From NCBI GenBank assembly GCA_002390425.1, contig DGPL01000052.1, forward strand, positions 1 through 24,990: 24,990 nucleotides of DNA. Direction: 5' to 3'. The DNA is from Kordiimonadaceae bacterium UBA4441 (lineage in GTDB: Bacteria; Pseudomonadota; Alphaproteobacteria; Sphingomonadales; Emcibacteraceae). A program made the translations under genes and the position numbers. The notes under the pieces are model-generated. The model saw only the letters and a program-made list of their open reading frames with translations, searched no databases and was not told where the DNA came from. This document shows, piece by piece, positions 14,747 through 22,387 of the stretch. Numbering within the stretch: position 1 is the stretch's first letter; each line of letters begins with the position of its first letter.

Positions 14747-16204
14747 TTATTTTTTAAAAAAGGAGTTACAAGCACGATATAAATTCCATATATCCACTTT
14801 AGCACTAACAGCATATGGCGTATGAATTGAAAGAACAGGCACACCAAAATCAATAACATTCATATCTTGCCTTGCAAATTCACCGCCAATAGTGCCCCCA
14901 CCTGCTTCACCAACTTTATAGGTGGCCGTTTGCCAAGGCACATCGGCATCATCAAGTGTTTTACGGATATAGGCAATATATTCAGAATTCGCGTTAAACC
15001 CGCGCCCATAGAGCTTAAGATTAACACCATACCCAAGACGCGGTGCATTCAGCGGCTCCCATGCACTCGGACGCATTGGGTTTATTCCGGGGTTAACATC
15101 AATTGAAATCATACGGCTTTTTGATAATGTGCGCCTCACATATGTTTCGCGCATTTCATCGCCCATTTTTGCTTCAATAAGTCTTGAAACCAAATTGGAA
15201 AAATATTGAGATTTTGCCCCTGTATTATTCACATTCCCAACTTCTTCATTATCTACAAGATGAGCAATCGCAGTTTTAGTAGGTGTACCAATGTCCAAAA
15301 TGGCTCTGATATCCGCATATCCAGCCAAACGGTCGTCATGACCATAGGCCGCAACCATGCTACGATCAAATCCCATATCCCGAGATTTCATCGCCGGTAC
15401 GAGCGCTAGTTCTGCTGAAACAAGATCCCCTCTGGTAATGCCATAGTTACTTTTGAGAAATTGTTCAACTTGATTAGAGACATCACCATCTGGTCCAGGA
15501 ATGTGTGCTACAACCGGATCCATGTCCTCAGCTTTTAGATGTTCCCCGACGGTTTTATTTCTAAAGCCGCGGTCCGTATGCGGTGATACTTCCGGAATGA
15601 CAAACACAGGATCATTTTCATCCATGCCTATGTTTATCTGAACGGTTGTGCCGTCTTTCTTGTCAACACGTCCGATAATCGCTAACGGAATATTTGTCCA
15701 TTGATGTATTTTAATGCCACCATGATAATTAGTTTGAAAGAGCGCAAATTCACCTTTTCCATATAGAGGCACATTTTTAAGCTCTAACCTTGGGCTATCG
15801 ATATGTGCCGCAACTACATTAATTCCAGTGGAAAAATCTTCTTCACCAATAACTATCAACGAAATCGCGCGGTCGCGGTTGTTGTCATAATATTTGGCGC
15901 CCGGTGTCATAGGACTATCATCACGAAGCGGCTTAAACCCATTTGCCTCAGCAATTTTTATCGCTTCTGTCACAAAAGTTAACTCCGTGCGGGCTTTGTC
16001 CATAAATGCTTTATAATCTTCTGCAAATTCAAATACGGTTTCTTTTTCGTCTGATGAAAGAGAGAGCCAAGACGACTTACAATCCATATTATCATTACAG
16101 TCAGCCGCTTGAGATGGGCTTGCCATTACCACACTACTAGCAGCAATAAAAATTACAGATAAAATAAGATTTTTAAAATATTTCCCGTTGGTTTCAAAAG
16201 ACAT
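14747..16204 (-). CDS. Exported M18-family aminopeptidase
   Basis: A zinc aminopeptidase of family M18 (485 residues from the preferred start). All metal ligands seen in the family appear to be present: H in VAAHIDSPRLELK, D in YGHDDRLAGYAD, the EE of LVDNEEVGNVNNTGAKS, D in RMISIDVNPGINP and H in VLSIHTPYAVSAK. Unusually, it begins with a signal peptide: a basic N-region, a hydrophobic stretch NLILSVIFIAASSVVMAS, then SQA before ADCNDNMDC. So it should act in the periplasm or outside, whereas most studied M18 enzymes are cytosolic or vacuolar. An in-frame ATG at 16219 is upstream, but AGGGGC lies between the two ATGs, six bases before ATG 16204, so the latter is chosen. It is divergent from the N-formylglutamate amidohydrolase gene. 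Confidence 0.83.
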   Translation of the reverse strand: MSFETNGKYFKNLILSVIFIAASSVVMASPSQAADCNDNMDCKSSWLSLSSDEKETVFEFAEDYKAFMDKARTELTFVTEAIKIAEANGFKPLRDDSPMTPGAKYYDNNRDRAISLIVIGEEDFSTGINVVAAHIDSPRLELKNVPLYGKGEFALFQTNYHGGIKIHQWTNIPLAIIGRVDKKDGTTVQINIGMDENDPVFVIPEVSPHTDRGFRNKTVGEHLKAEDMDPVVAHIPGPDGDVSNQVEQFLKSNYGITRGDLVSAELALVPAMKSRDMGFDRSMVAAYGHDDRLAGYADIRAILDIGTPTKTAIAHLVDNEEVGNVNNTGAKSQYFSNLVSRLIEAKMGDEMRETYVRRTLSKSRMISIDVNPGINPMRPSAWEPLNAPRLGYGVNLKLYGRGFNANSEYIAYIRKTLDDADVPWQTATYKVGEAGGGTIGGEFARQDMNVIDFGVPVLSIHTPYAVSAKVDIWNLYRACNSFFKK

Positions 16205-16367
16205 TCGTTCGCCCCTCATTTTGCGTTATTTTTTTATATAATTATTAATACATAGAGACAGACTGCTGTACAGCATAAAATTCTTTAATCATTGAAAAAT
16301 ATTTTTACACACCCTCTTTATTTCCGATATAAACATCTATCCGATTCATTATGAAAATTAGAACAAA

Positions 16368-17117
16368 ATGCCTGTTGAAACAATTAATCCAAATGGTAAA
16401 GCAAATATCGTTTTTTTGTGCGAACACGCCAGTAATCATATCCCTCCTGAATATGACAACTTAGGCTTGACTGACGAACAACTTAAACTTCATATTGCTT
16501 GGGATATAGGAATAGCAGAAGTCACAAGAAACATCGCAGAAGCACTTGATGCCCCCGCGGTGATCGCTAATTTTTCACGGTTATTAATTGATGCGAACCG
16601 TGCGCTAGATCAACACGGACTTATTCCATCAATTAGTGATGGTCATGAAATTACAGGTAACATGAATTTAAAGAAAGCCGACATCGATCACCGCATTAAT
16701 CGATTTTATCATCCCTTTCATAATAAAGCGGATCAAATCATCCAAGAAAAATCAACATATGATCACGCGCCGATAATATTTAACATGCATAGCTTTACAC
16801 CGCATATGGCAGGGTTCGATAGACCATGGCATACGGGAATGCTTTGGAACAAAGATAAGAGAGCAGCCAACGCCCTTATTGAAAGGTTTTCTAGTCGCGG
16901 CTTAATTGTAGGAGATAATGAACCCTATAGCGGACAAGAATTAAACCATACCATGAATACACATGGCACAAAACACGGTTTCCCACATGTGAACATTGAA
17001 ATAAGACAAGACGAAATTAATCACCAAAGCGGCATTGAAAAATGGTGCGGTATATTAATTGAAGATTTAAAAGCTATTCGTGAATTGCCGGAAATGCGCG
17101 ACACAAAACATTATTAA
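16368..17117 (+). CDS. N-formylglutamate amidohydrolase family protein
   Basis: A 249-residue protein of the N-formylglutamate amidohydrolase family (PF05013). Conserved segments are IVFLCEHASNHIPPEY, HIAWDIGIAEVTRNIA, the SRLLIDANR motif, IFNMHSFTPHM and HVNIEIRQDEI. The histidines and acids of these motifs form the metal site that deformylates or deiminates N-substituted glutamate. No hut genes are nearby, so histidine degradation is not supported, and the family name may overstate what is known of the substrate. It starts an operon with the DUF1244 gene (11-base gap) and the GapR gene (17-base gap), an order conserved in many alphaproteobacteria. No strong ribosome-binding site is seen before the ATG. 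Confidence 0.85.
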   Translation: MPVETINPNGKANIVFLCEHASNHIPPEYDNLGLTDEQLKLHIAWDIGIAEVTRNIAEALDAPAVIANFSRLLIDANRALDQHGLIPSISDGHEITGNMNLKKADIDHRINRFYHPFHNKADQIIQEKSTYDHAPIIFNMHSFTPHMAGFDRPWHTGMLWNKDKRAANALIERFSSRGLIVGDNEPYSGQELNHTMNTHGTKHGFPHVNIEIRQDEINHQSGIEKWCGILIEDLKAIRELPEMRDTKHY

Positions 17118-17128
17118 CGGAGTTAAAG

Positions 17129-17443
17129 ATGGACGATAAAACAAAAACAGAGATAGAAGCCGCAACATTCAGACGTATTATTGCTCATCTTCAATTAAGA
17201 ACAGATGCACAAAACATTGACTTGATGGGGCTTGCTGGTTTTTGCCGAAATTGTTTTTCAAAATGGTACGCCGCCGAAGCAGAAGCGCTCGGTATAGATA
17301 TGGATAAAGATGAAGCATACGAAACAGTTTACGGCATGCCCCATAATGAATGGAAAGATAAATACCAAACACCAGCAACAGATGAACAAATGAAACGCAT
17401 GGACGAAAGTCTTTTAAAAAATAAAGAAATGAAATCAAAATAA
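17129..17443 (+). CDS. DUF1244 family protein
   Basis: A 104-residue protein. The core RRIIAHLQLRTDAQNIDLMG, followed by LAGFCRNCFSKWYAAEA and YGMPHNEWKDKYQ, is the signature of DUF1244, a short proteobacterial family. The two cysteines of FCRNCF are conserved and could bind metal, but no partner ligands are obvious. The C-terminal 20 residues are lysine-rich and probably disordered. Its function is not known. It lies between the N-formylglutamate amidohydrolase family gene and gapR, with GGAG before the start, so it is the middle gene of that operon. Confidence 0.87.
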   Translation: MDDKTKTEIEAATFRRIIAHLQLRTDAQNIDLMGLAGFCRNCFSKWYAAEAEALGIDMDKDEAYETVYGMPHNEWKDKYQTPATDEQMKRMDESLLKNKEMKSK

Positions 17444-17460
17444 ACTTAAGGAAGTAATTA

Positions 17461-17718
17461 ATGGTAGACGTAGAAGCAGGTGGCATCGCCGCCGACGCCT
17501 TAAAATCATTCATCGAAAGAATTGAGCGATTAGAAGAAGAGAAGAAAGCACTCGCAGACGACATTAAAGATATTTACGCAGAAGCAAAATCAACAGGTTT
17601 TGATGCGAAAATTATGCGTCAAATTATTCGTTTACGTAAAATGGATGAAAATGACAGGCAAGAACAAGAAGCTTTGCTTGATGTTTACACTCATGCACTC
17701 GGCATGATCCGCGGATAG
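17461..17718 (+). CDS. gapR: GapR-like DNA-binding protein (DUF2312)
   Basis: An 85-residue highly charged helical protein. SFIERIERLEEEKKALADDI, then KDIYAEAKSTGFDAKIMRQI and IRLRKMD through EALLDVYTHALGM match the GapR/DUF2312 family over the full length. The Caulobacter member is an essential nucleoid-associated protein. It encloses overtwisted AT-rich DNA as a tetramer and supports topoisomerase action ahead of replication and transcription forks. Conserved lysines in the first long helix (KALADDIKD) fit DNA contact. It is the last gene of its operon, with AAGGAAG before the ATG and a strong terminator 15 bases after the stop. Confidence 0.88.
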   Translation: MVDVEAGGIAADALKSFIERIERLEEEKKALADDIKDIYAEAKSTGFDAKIMRQIIRLRKMDENDRQEQEALLDVYTHALGMIRG

Positions 17719-17732
17719 TTTTCCAAAATTAC

Positions 17733-17763
17733 AAGGCGGCTTATAAATGGCCGCCTTTTTTAA
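17733..17763 (+). terminator. Intrinsic terminator after gapR
   Basis: AAGGCGGC (17733-17740) and GCCGCCTT (17750-17757) form a perfect GC-rich stem around TTATAAATG, followed by a T-run. It overlaps the stop of the convergent Pmp3-like gene and may serve both directions. Confidence 0.9.
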
Positions 17764-17990
17764 TCTTTTGAATTAATGGCATCAATAATTTTTTGGGTTC
17801 TTTCATCGTCGTTAACACCTTTGACTACAACGATCGCCCATACCGCACAAATACCCCATAGTATAACACCACCAAGAAGCAAGAAAATTAATCCGTAAAA
17901 CCAAAAGATTGCATTAAAAATCGCTTGAAAAATTTTACCCTTAAATAAAAGCGCAAGTGGCGGAAGTAAAATCGCAATAAGATAAATCAT
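17760..17990 (-). CDS. Small membrane protein, Pmp3/YqaE-like
   Basis: A 76-residue protein with two or three hydrophobic segments: IYLIAILLPPLALLFKGK, then FNAIFWFYGLIFLLLGGVIL and ICAVWAIVVV. The opening LIAILLPPLALLFK and the later WAIVVV fit the Pmp3/YqaE (UPF0057) family, proteolipids of about 50-60 residues whose yeast member affects membrane potential and salt tolerance. This one is longer, with an extra hydrophobic stretch between the two family helices and a charged tail VNDDERTQKIIDAINSKD. It might instead be an unrelated small membrane protein. The 111 bases between its start and the AAA+ regulator stop show no other feature. Confidence 0.6.
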   Translation of the reverse strand: MIYLIAILLPPLALLFKGKIFQAIFNAIFWFYGLIFLLLGGVILWGICAVWAIVVVKGVNDDERTQKIIDAINSKD

Positions 17991-18101
17991 TAAAAAGACA
18001 CCTTTTTTATTCGTTGATAAAATATAATTAATAGTGTCTACGTAAATATCAAGCAGATAATAAAACCACTTATCGCAAAAATGTGTCGCTTTAACGCAAT
18101 T

Positions 18102-19145
18102 TTACTCGTCAAGAAGTCCAATTTCAGCCGCTTTACGGTAAAGAGTGGATATACCCATTCCTAGGCGTCTAGCGATTTCTGTTATCTTTCTTTTATAACG
18201 AACAAAAGCATATCTAATCATAATGTTTTCGATATGATCAAGTCTACGAACGTTCGCTTTTTCATCGTAGATGGTCACATAATGAAATTCTTTCGGGATA
18301 TCAAGCTCGCGAATTAAATCATCCGCACGACGGTTTTTACGTTTATTCACTTTAGCAAGTCTTTTTATATCTTCAAGAATTTGCGGGAAATCCTTATCTG
18401 TAATCATATCACCATCTGATAGAATAACCGCACGCATCACCGCATTTTCAAGTTGCCTTACATTTCCCGGCCAATGATAAGAATTTAAAAGCATAGTTGC
18501 ATTTGTTGTAAGTGATTTGATCATGCGCCCTTCGCGGTCACATACTTTTTGCACGAAATGACTAACCAAAGTTTGAATATCACCCTGCCGCTTATTCAAC
18601 AGAGGAATTTCAACAGGAAATACATTAACCCTATAAAAAAGATCCTCACGGAATTGACCATTAGCGACCAATTCTTGTAAATTTTTATTTGTCGCTGAAA
18701 TTATTCGCACATCAATTTTATGGACCTTTTCACCGCCAACCGGATCAACTTCATTTTCCTGAAGGACCCTTAATAACTTCACTTGTATATCAAGCGGTAG
18801 TTCACCAATTTCATCAAGGAATATGGTGCCCTCATTGGCTTCCGTAAATTTACCGGCGTGATCTTCAATGGCGTCTGTAAAGGCACCTTTAACGTGACCA
18901 AAAAGTATACTTTCAACCAAATTTTCTGGCAAAGCACCACAGTTAACAACAACAAATGGTTTTTCACTACGGTCACTTTCTATGTGAATTGCGCGTGCGA
19001 ATATTTCTTTACCAACACCACTATCACCACTTAATAAAATCGGTACATTTGTCTTAGCTCCCTTACGCGCAAGGGTTTTTGCGCGTACCATCACATCACT
19101 CGTACCAATTACAGAATCAAATGTATTATTTTTCTTTTTTATCAT
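18102..19145 (-). CDS. AAA+ sigma54-type transcription activator without sensory domain, variant GAFTDA loop
   Basis: A 347-residue regulator. The AAA+ domain starts almost at the N-terminus (FDSVIGTSDVM), as in PspF-like proteins, so there is no receiver or other sensor. Walker A is GDSGVGKE (40-47), the sigma54-contact loop reads GAFTDA (87-92) in place of GAFTGA, Walker B is GTIFLDE (106-112), and FREDLFYRVNVFPV and WPGNVRQLENAV follow. The C-terminus holds a Fis-type helix-turn-helix, KITEIARRLGMGISTLYRK. Such proteins bind upstream sites and open sigma54 promoters. The G-to-D change in the loop may alter that contact. A receiver-less protein must be controlled by level or by a partner. 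It is divergent from the pnt operon (175-base gap); I see no clear sigma54 -24/-12 element in that gap. Confidence 0.85.
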   Translation of the reverse strand: MIKKKNNTFDSVIGTSDVMVRAKTLARKGAKTNVPILLSGDSGVGKEIFARAIHIESDRSEKPFVVVNCGALPENLVESILFGHVKGAFTDAIEDHAGKFTEANEGTIFLDEIGELPLDIQVKLLRVLQENEVDPVGGEKVHKIDVRIISATNKNLQELVANGQFREDLFYRVNVFPVEIPLLNKRQGDIQTLVSHFVQKVCDREGRMIKSLTTNATMLLNSYHWPGNVRQLENAVMRAVILSDGDMITDKDFPQILEDIKRLAKVNKRKNRRADDLIRELDIPKEFHYVTIYDEKANVRRLDHIENIMIRYAFVRYKRKITEIARRLGMGISTLYRKAAEIGLLDE

Positions 19146-19320
19146 TAAATATCAGTTCCAGTTATAATTAATGACTGTATCATAACGGGACAATTATTAA
19201 TATTTCAACAACACTAAGAAAAAAAATCATTTATACATTAACTATATTTTCTGTTAAACTGTTTTGCCTTAAGAGGAAAGAGACGAACACAATCTAACGA
19301 CCAACCCAAGAGGCGGAAAA

Positions 19321-20487
19321 ATGAAAATAGCGATCCCAAAAGAACGGCGGCAACACGAAAAACGCGTTGCAGCAACTCCCGATACAGTTAAAAAATATAT
19401 CGCATTAGGCTTTAATGTATCTATTGAAAAAGATGCCGGAAAAGCCAGTCAAATCATGAATAACGATTATCAAGATGCGGGCGCAACAATCGTTGATGAC
19501 GTATCATCAATTTATAAAGATGCCGATATTATTTTAAAAGTTCAAAAGCCGATGATGGCATCCGAAGGAGAATTGGACGAAGTATCACTGATAAAAAAGG
19601 GAACGATATTAATATCCACCTTAGATCCTATGCTCAGCCCAGAACATAATGCGGCCTATGCAGCAGGTAATATTGCAGCCTTTTCTATGGAATTTATGCC
19701 GCGGATTTCCCGCGCACAAAGTATGGATGTTCTTTCGTCCCAATCAAACTTAGCAGGATATAACGCCGTCATCGATGCCGCCCATCACTATGGCCGTGCT
19801 TTTCCAATGATGATGACAGCCGCAGGAACCGTTGCACCTGCTAAAGTGATGATCATGGGCGTTGGTGTTGCTGGGCTTCAGGCAATTGCCACTGCAAAAC
19901 GTCTTGGTGCCGTCGTATCAGCCACCGATGTTAGGTCCGCGACAAAAGAACAAGTCGAAAGCCTCGGCGGAAAATTCATTATGGTTGAAAGCGATGAAAG
20001 CGGTGACGCCGAAGGTGGTTATGCCAAAGAAATGAGCGACGATTATAAACGTGCTCAAGCCCAATTGATTGCCAGTACCCTTAAAAAACAGGATATCGCT
20101 ATTACGACTGCACTTATCCCAGGACGCCCCGCCCCTATTCTAATTGATGATGAGATGGTGAAAAGCATGAAACCCGGCTCAGTTATTATTGATCTTGCTG
20201 CGCCTGCTGGCGGAAATTGCAGCATGACAAAACCCGGCGAAACAATCATCACTGAAAATGGTGTTATCATCGTTGCCCATCTAAATGTTGCCAGCAATCT
20301 TGCTGCCGATACCAGTGCTTTATATGCAAAGAACTTACTCAACTTTATTACCCCATTGGTAAACGAAGAGAAAAATGGTCTCAATATTGATTGGGAAGAT
20401 GAAATTATTGTCGGAACACTTTTAACCAAGGACGGAAAAATCGTCCATGAACGTTTACTCCAAGAACAACTAAAAGAGGAGAATTAA
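19321..20487 (+). CDS. pntAA: NAD(P) transhydrogenase subunit alpha part 1 (NAD-binding)
   Basis: A 388-residue soluble subunit of proton-translocating transhydrogenase. It opens MKIAIPKERRQHEKRVAATP and carries the alanine-dehydrogenase/PntA signature FMPRISRAQSMDVLSSQSNL followed by AGY (126-147). The NAD-binding loop is GVGVAG at 180-185, with D203 at the end of the second strand binding the ribose. It transfers hydride from NADH to the NADP-binding PntB domain. In this alphaproteobacterial form the alpha chain is split in two genes; the membrane part follows after one base. GAGGCGG precedes the ATG. Together with pntAB and pntB it makes the complete three-gene operon. Confidence 0.95.
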   Translation: MKIAIPKERRQHEKRVAATPDTVKKYIALGFNVSIEKDAGKASQIMNNDYQDAGATIVDDVSSIYKDADIILKVQKPMMASEGELDEVSLIKKGTILISTLDPMLSPEHNAAYAAGNIAAFSMEFMPRISRAQSMDVLSSQSNLAGYNAVIDAAHHYGRAFPMMMTAAGTVAPAKVMIMGVGVAGLQAIATAKRLGAVVSATDVRSATKEQVESLGGKFIMVESDESGDAEGGYAKEMSDDYKRAQAQLIASTLKKQDIAITTALIPGRPAPILIDDEMVKSMKPGSVIIDLAAPAGGNCSMTKPGETIITENGVIIVAHLNVASNLAADTSALYAKNLLNFITPLVNEEKNGLNIDWEDEIIVGTLLTKDGKIVHERLLQEQLKEEN

Positions 20488-20488
20488 A

Positions 20489-20842
20489 ATGGATCAGATC
20501 AACCAATTAGCTGATACGGCCACACAAACCGCTTCGATGTCTCCTTTTGTATCGCAAATATCCCTTTTTGTACTGGCGATTTTCGTTGGCTACTACGTGG
20601 TCTGGAGCGTTACACCCGCCCTTCATACGCCATTAATGGCAGTAACAAATGCCATTTCATCGGTGATCATTGTCGGTGCGCTTATTGCCGCTGGCCCCGA
20701 AACCATGAGCATGGCAAAAATCCTCGGCATTATTGCAATTACTTTGGCCGCAATTAATATATTCGGCGGGTTTGCCGTCACCAACCGCATGCTCAGTATG
20801 TATAAGAAAAAACCGCAAACCGATAAAAAGGAGGCAAAGTGA
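20489..20842 (+). CDS. pntAB: NAD(P) transhydrogenase subunit alpha part 2 (membrane)
   Basis: A 117-residue protein with three or four membrane helices, corresponding to the membrane end of fused PntA chains. Typical segments are FVLAIFVGYYVVWSVTPALH, PLMAVTNAISSVIIVGALIA and INIFGGFAVTNRMLSMYKKK. With the PntB membrane part it forms the proton channel. The gene begins one base after pntAA and its TGA (20840-20842) overlaps the pntB ATG by one base, so the three genes are translationally coupled. Confidence 0.93.
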   Translation: MDQINQLADTATQTASMSPFVSQISLFVLAIFVGYYVVWSVTPALHTPLMAVTNAISSVIIVGALIAAGPETMSMAKILGIIAITLAAINIFGGFAVTNRMLSMYKKKPQTDKKEAK

Positions 20843-22260
20843 TGTCTGAACAAAATATCATTGACATAACCGCCGTCGCTTATCTGATTGCTGGTGTTTT
20901 ATTCATTTTGGCACTCCGTGGTCTCTCTTCACCAGAAAGCTCTCGTAAAGGAAGCATGTACGGCATGCTAGGTATGGCGATTGCGGTGATAACCACACTC
21001 GCAAACCCTGAAATCATTTCATATACTTGGATTGCCATCGCTATTGCTGTTGGTGCTGGTATTGGTCTTGTGACAGCGGGCCGAATTGCCATGACATCAA
21101 TGCCGCAGCTGGTTGCCGCATTCCATTCATTGGTGGGGCTGGCAGCCGTTCTTGTTGCTGCAGCGGCATTTCTTGACCCCGACGGGTTTAACATTGTTGA
21201 TCAAATGGGTCATATCTTTATGGCAAGTCGCGTTGAAATGGCGCTTGGTGCGGCCATTGGTGCAATTACATTTTCCGGCTCCGTAATTGCTTTTGCAAAA
21301 TTAAACGGCAATATGTCCGGTGCCCCAATTCTACTCCCCATGCGGCATATTGTGAATGCAGCTCTCGCGATTGCTATCGTTGCCCTTATCTTCATGTTTT
21401 CAACGGATGATCTTTCCGCTTCGGGTGGTGGAGATTTGATGTGGTATATTATCGCTCTAAGCTTCATCATTGGTTTTTTAATTATCATTCCAATTGGCGG
21501 GGCTGATATGCCCGTAGTCGTTAGCATGCTTAATAGTTACTCCGGTTGGGCCGCAGCAGGCATTGGCTTTACTTTACAAAATAATGCATTAATCGTAACG
21601 GGTGCCCTTGTTGGTTCATCCGGCGCGATCCTAAGTTATATTATGTGTGCCGCCATGAACCGTTCTTTTATTAGTGTGATTCTTGGTGGATTTGGTGGTG
21701 CGGATGCTGCTGCAGGTAGCGGTGAAGTTGAAACCCGCCCCGTTAAGCAAGGGGCCGCTGATGATGCCGCCTTTATTATGAAAAATGCATCTTCCGTTAT
21801 TATTGTTCCCGGTTACGGCATGGCCGTCGCACAAGCACAACACGCTTTACGTGAAATGTGTGACGCCCTTAAAGAAGAAGGCGTCAACGTTAAATACGCC
21901 ATTCACCCGGTAGCGGGGCGTATGCCCGGCCATATGAATGTGCTACTCGCAGAAGCCAATGTCCCATATGACGAAGTATTTGAACTTGAAGATATCAACA
22001 GTGAGTTTTCCGCCACCGACGTTGCCTTTGTCATTGGTGCCAATGATGTAACCAATCCAGCAGCCAAAACCGATAAAGCAAGCCCCATATACGGCATGCC
22101 TGTTTTAGATGTTGAATTTGCCGGAACAGTATTATTCGTAAAACGCGGTATGGCTTCGGGTTACGCCGGTGTTCAAAACGAACTTTTCTTTAAAGACAAC
22201 ACCATGATGCTCTTTAGCGATGCCAAGAAAATGGTCGAGGATATTATTAAGGCTCTTTGA
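20842..22260 (+). CDS. pntB: NAD(P) transhydrogenase subunit beta
   Basis: A 472-residue protein with about nine membrane helices in the first 270 residues, including MTSMPQLVAAFHSLVGLAAV, SGAPILLPMRHIVNAA and ADMPVVVSMLNSYSGWAAAG. The C-terminal NADP-binding domain has VPGYGMAVAQAQHAL (G324 begins the GYGMA loop), HPVAGRMPGHMNVLLAEA and VIGANDVTNPAA. All are hallmark segments. The complex uses the proton gradient to make NADPH from NADH. GTG at 20839 is also in frame, but AGGAGG at 20829-20834 lies seven bases before ATG 20842, which forms a TGATG overlap with the pntAB stop; ATG 20842 is therefore chosen. A palindromic repeat follows 14 bases after the stop. Confidence 0.95.
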   Translation: MSEQNIIDITAVAYLIAGVLFILALRGLSSPESSRKGSMYGMLGMAIAVITTLANPEIISYTWIAIAIAVGAGIGLVTAGRIAMTSMPQLVAAFHSLVGLAAVLVAAAAFLDPDGFNIVDQMGHIFMASRVEMALGAAIGAITFSGSVIAFAKLNGNMSGAPILLPMRHIVNAALAIAIVALIFMFSTDDLSASGGGDLMWYIIALSFIIGFLIIIPIGGADMPVVVSMLNSYSGWAAAGIGFTLQNNALIVTGALVGSSGAILSYIMCAAMNRSFISVILGGFGGADAAAGSGEVETRPVKQGAADDAAFIMKNASSVIIVPGYGMAVAQAQHALREMCDALKEEGVNVKYAIHPVAGRMPGHMNVLLAEANVPYDEVFELEDINSEFSATDVAFVIGANDVTNPAAKTDKASPIYGMPVLDVEFAGTVLFVKRGMASGYAGVQNELFFKDNTMMLFSDAKKMVEDIIKAL

Positions 22261-22273
22261 ATATAAATCTGAA

Positions 22274-22299
22274 TGTCCGCTTTCGACCCAAAGTGGACA
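22274..22299. repeat. Palindromic repeat, copy A
   Basis: TGTCCGCTTT and AAAGTGGACA form a ten-pair stem (one G-U) around CGACCC. Related palindromes occur at 24782-24807 and 24820-24841. The common form is TGTCCGCTTT-CGGCCx-AAAGCGGACA. It lies just after pntB and may also end that transcript, although no T-run follows. Confidence 0.75.
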
Positions 22300-22387
22300 G
22301 TCGTAATCTACCACTAGATTAATTTATTCTTTGAAGCTACACTCACTCTCCAATGGGAAAACTATATGATAATGAGGAGTTTTATTT

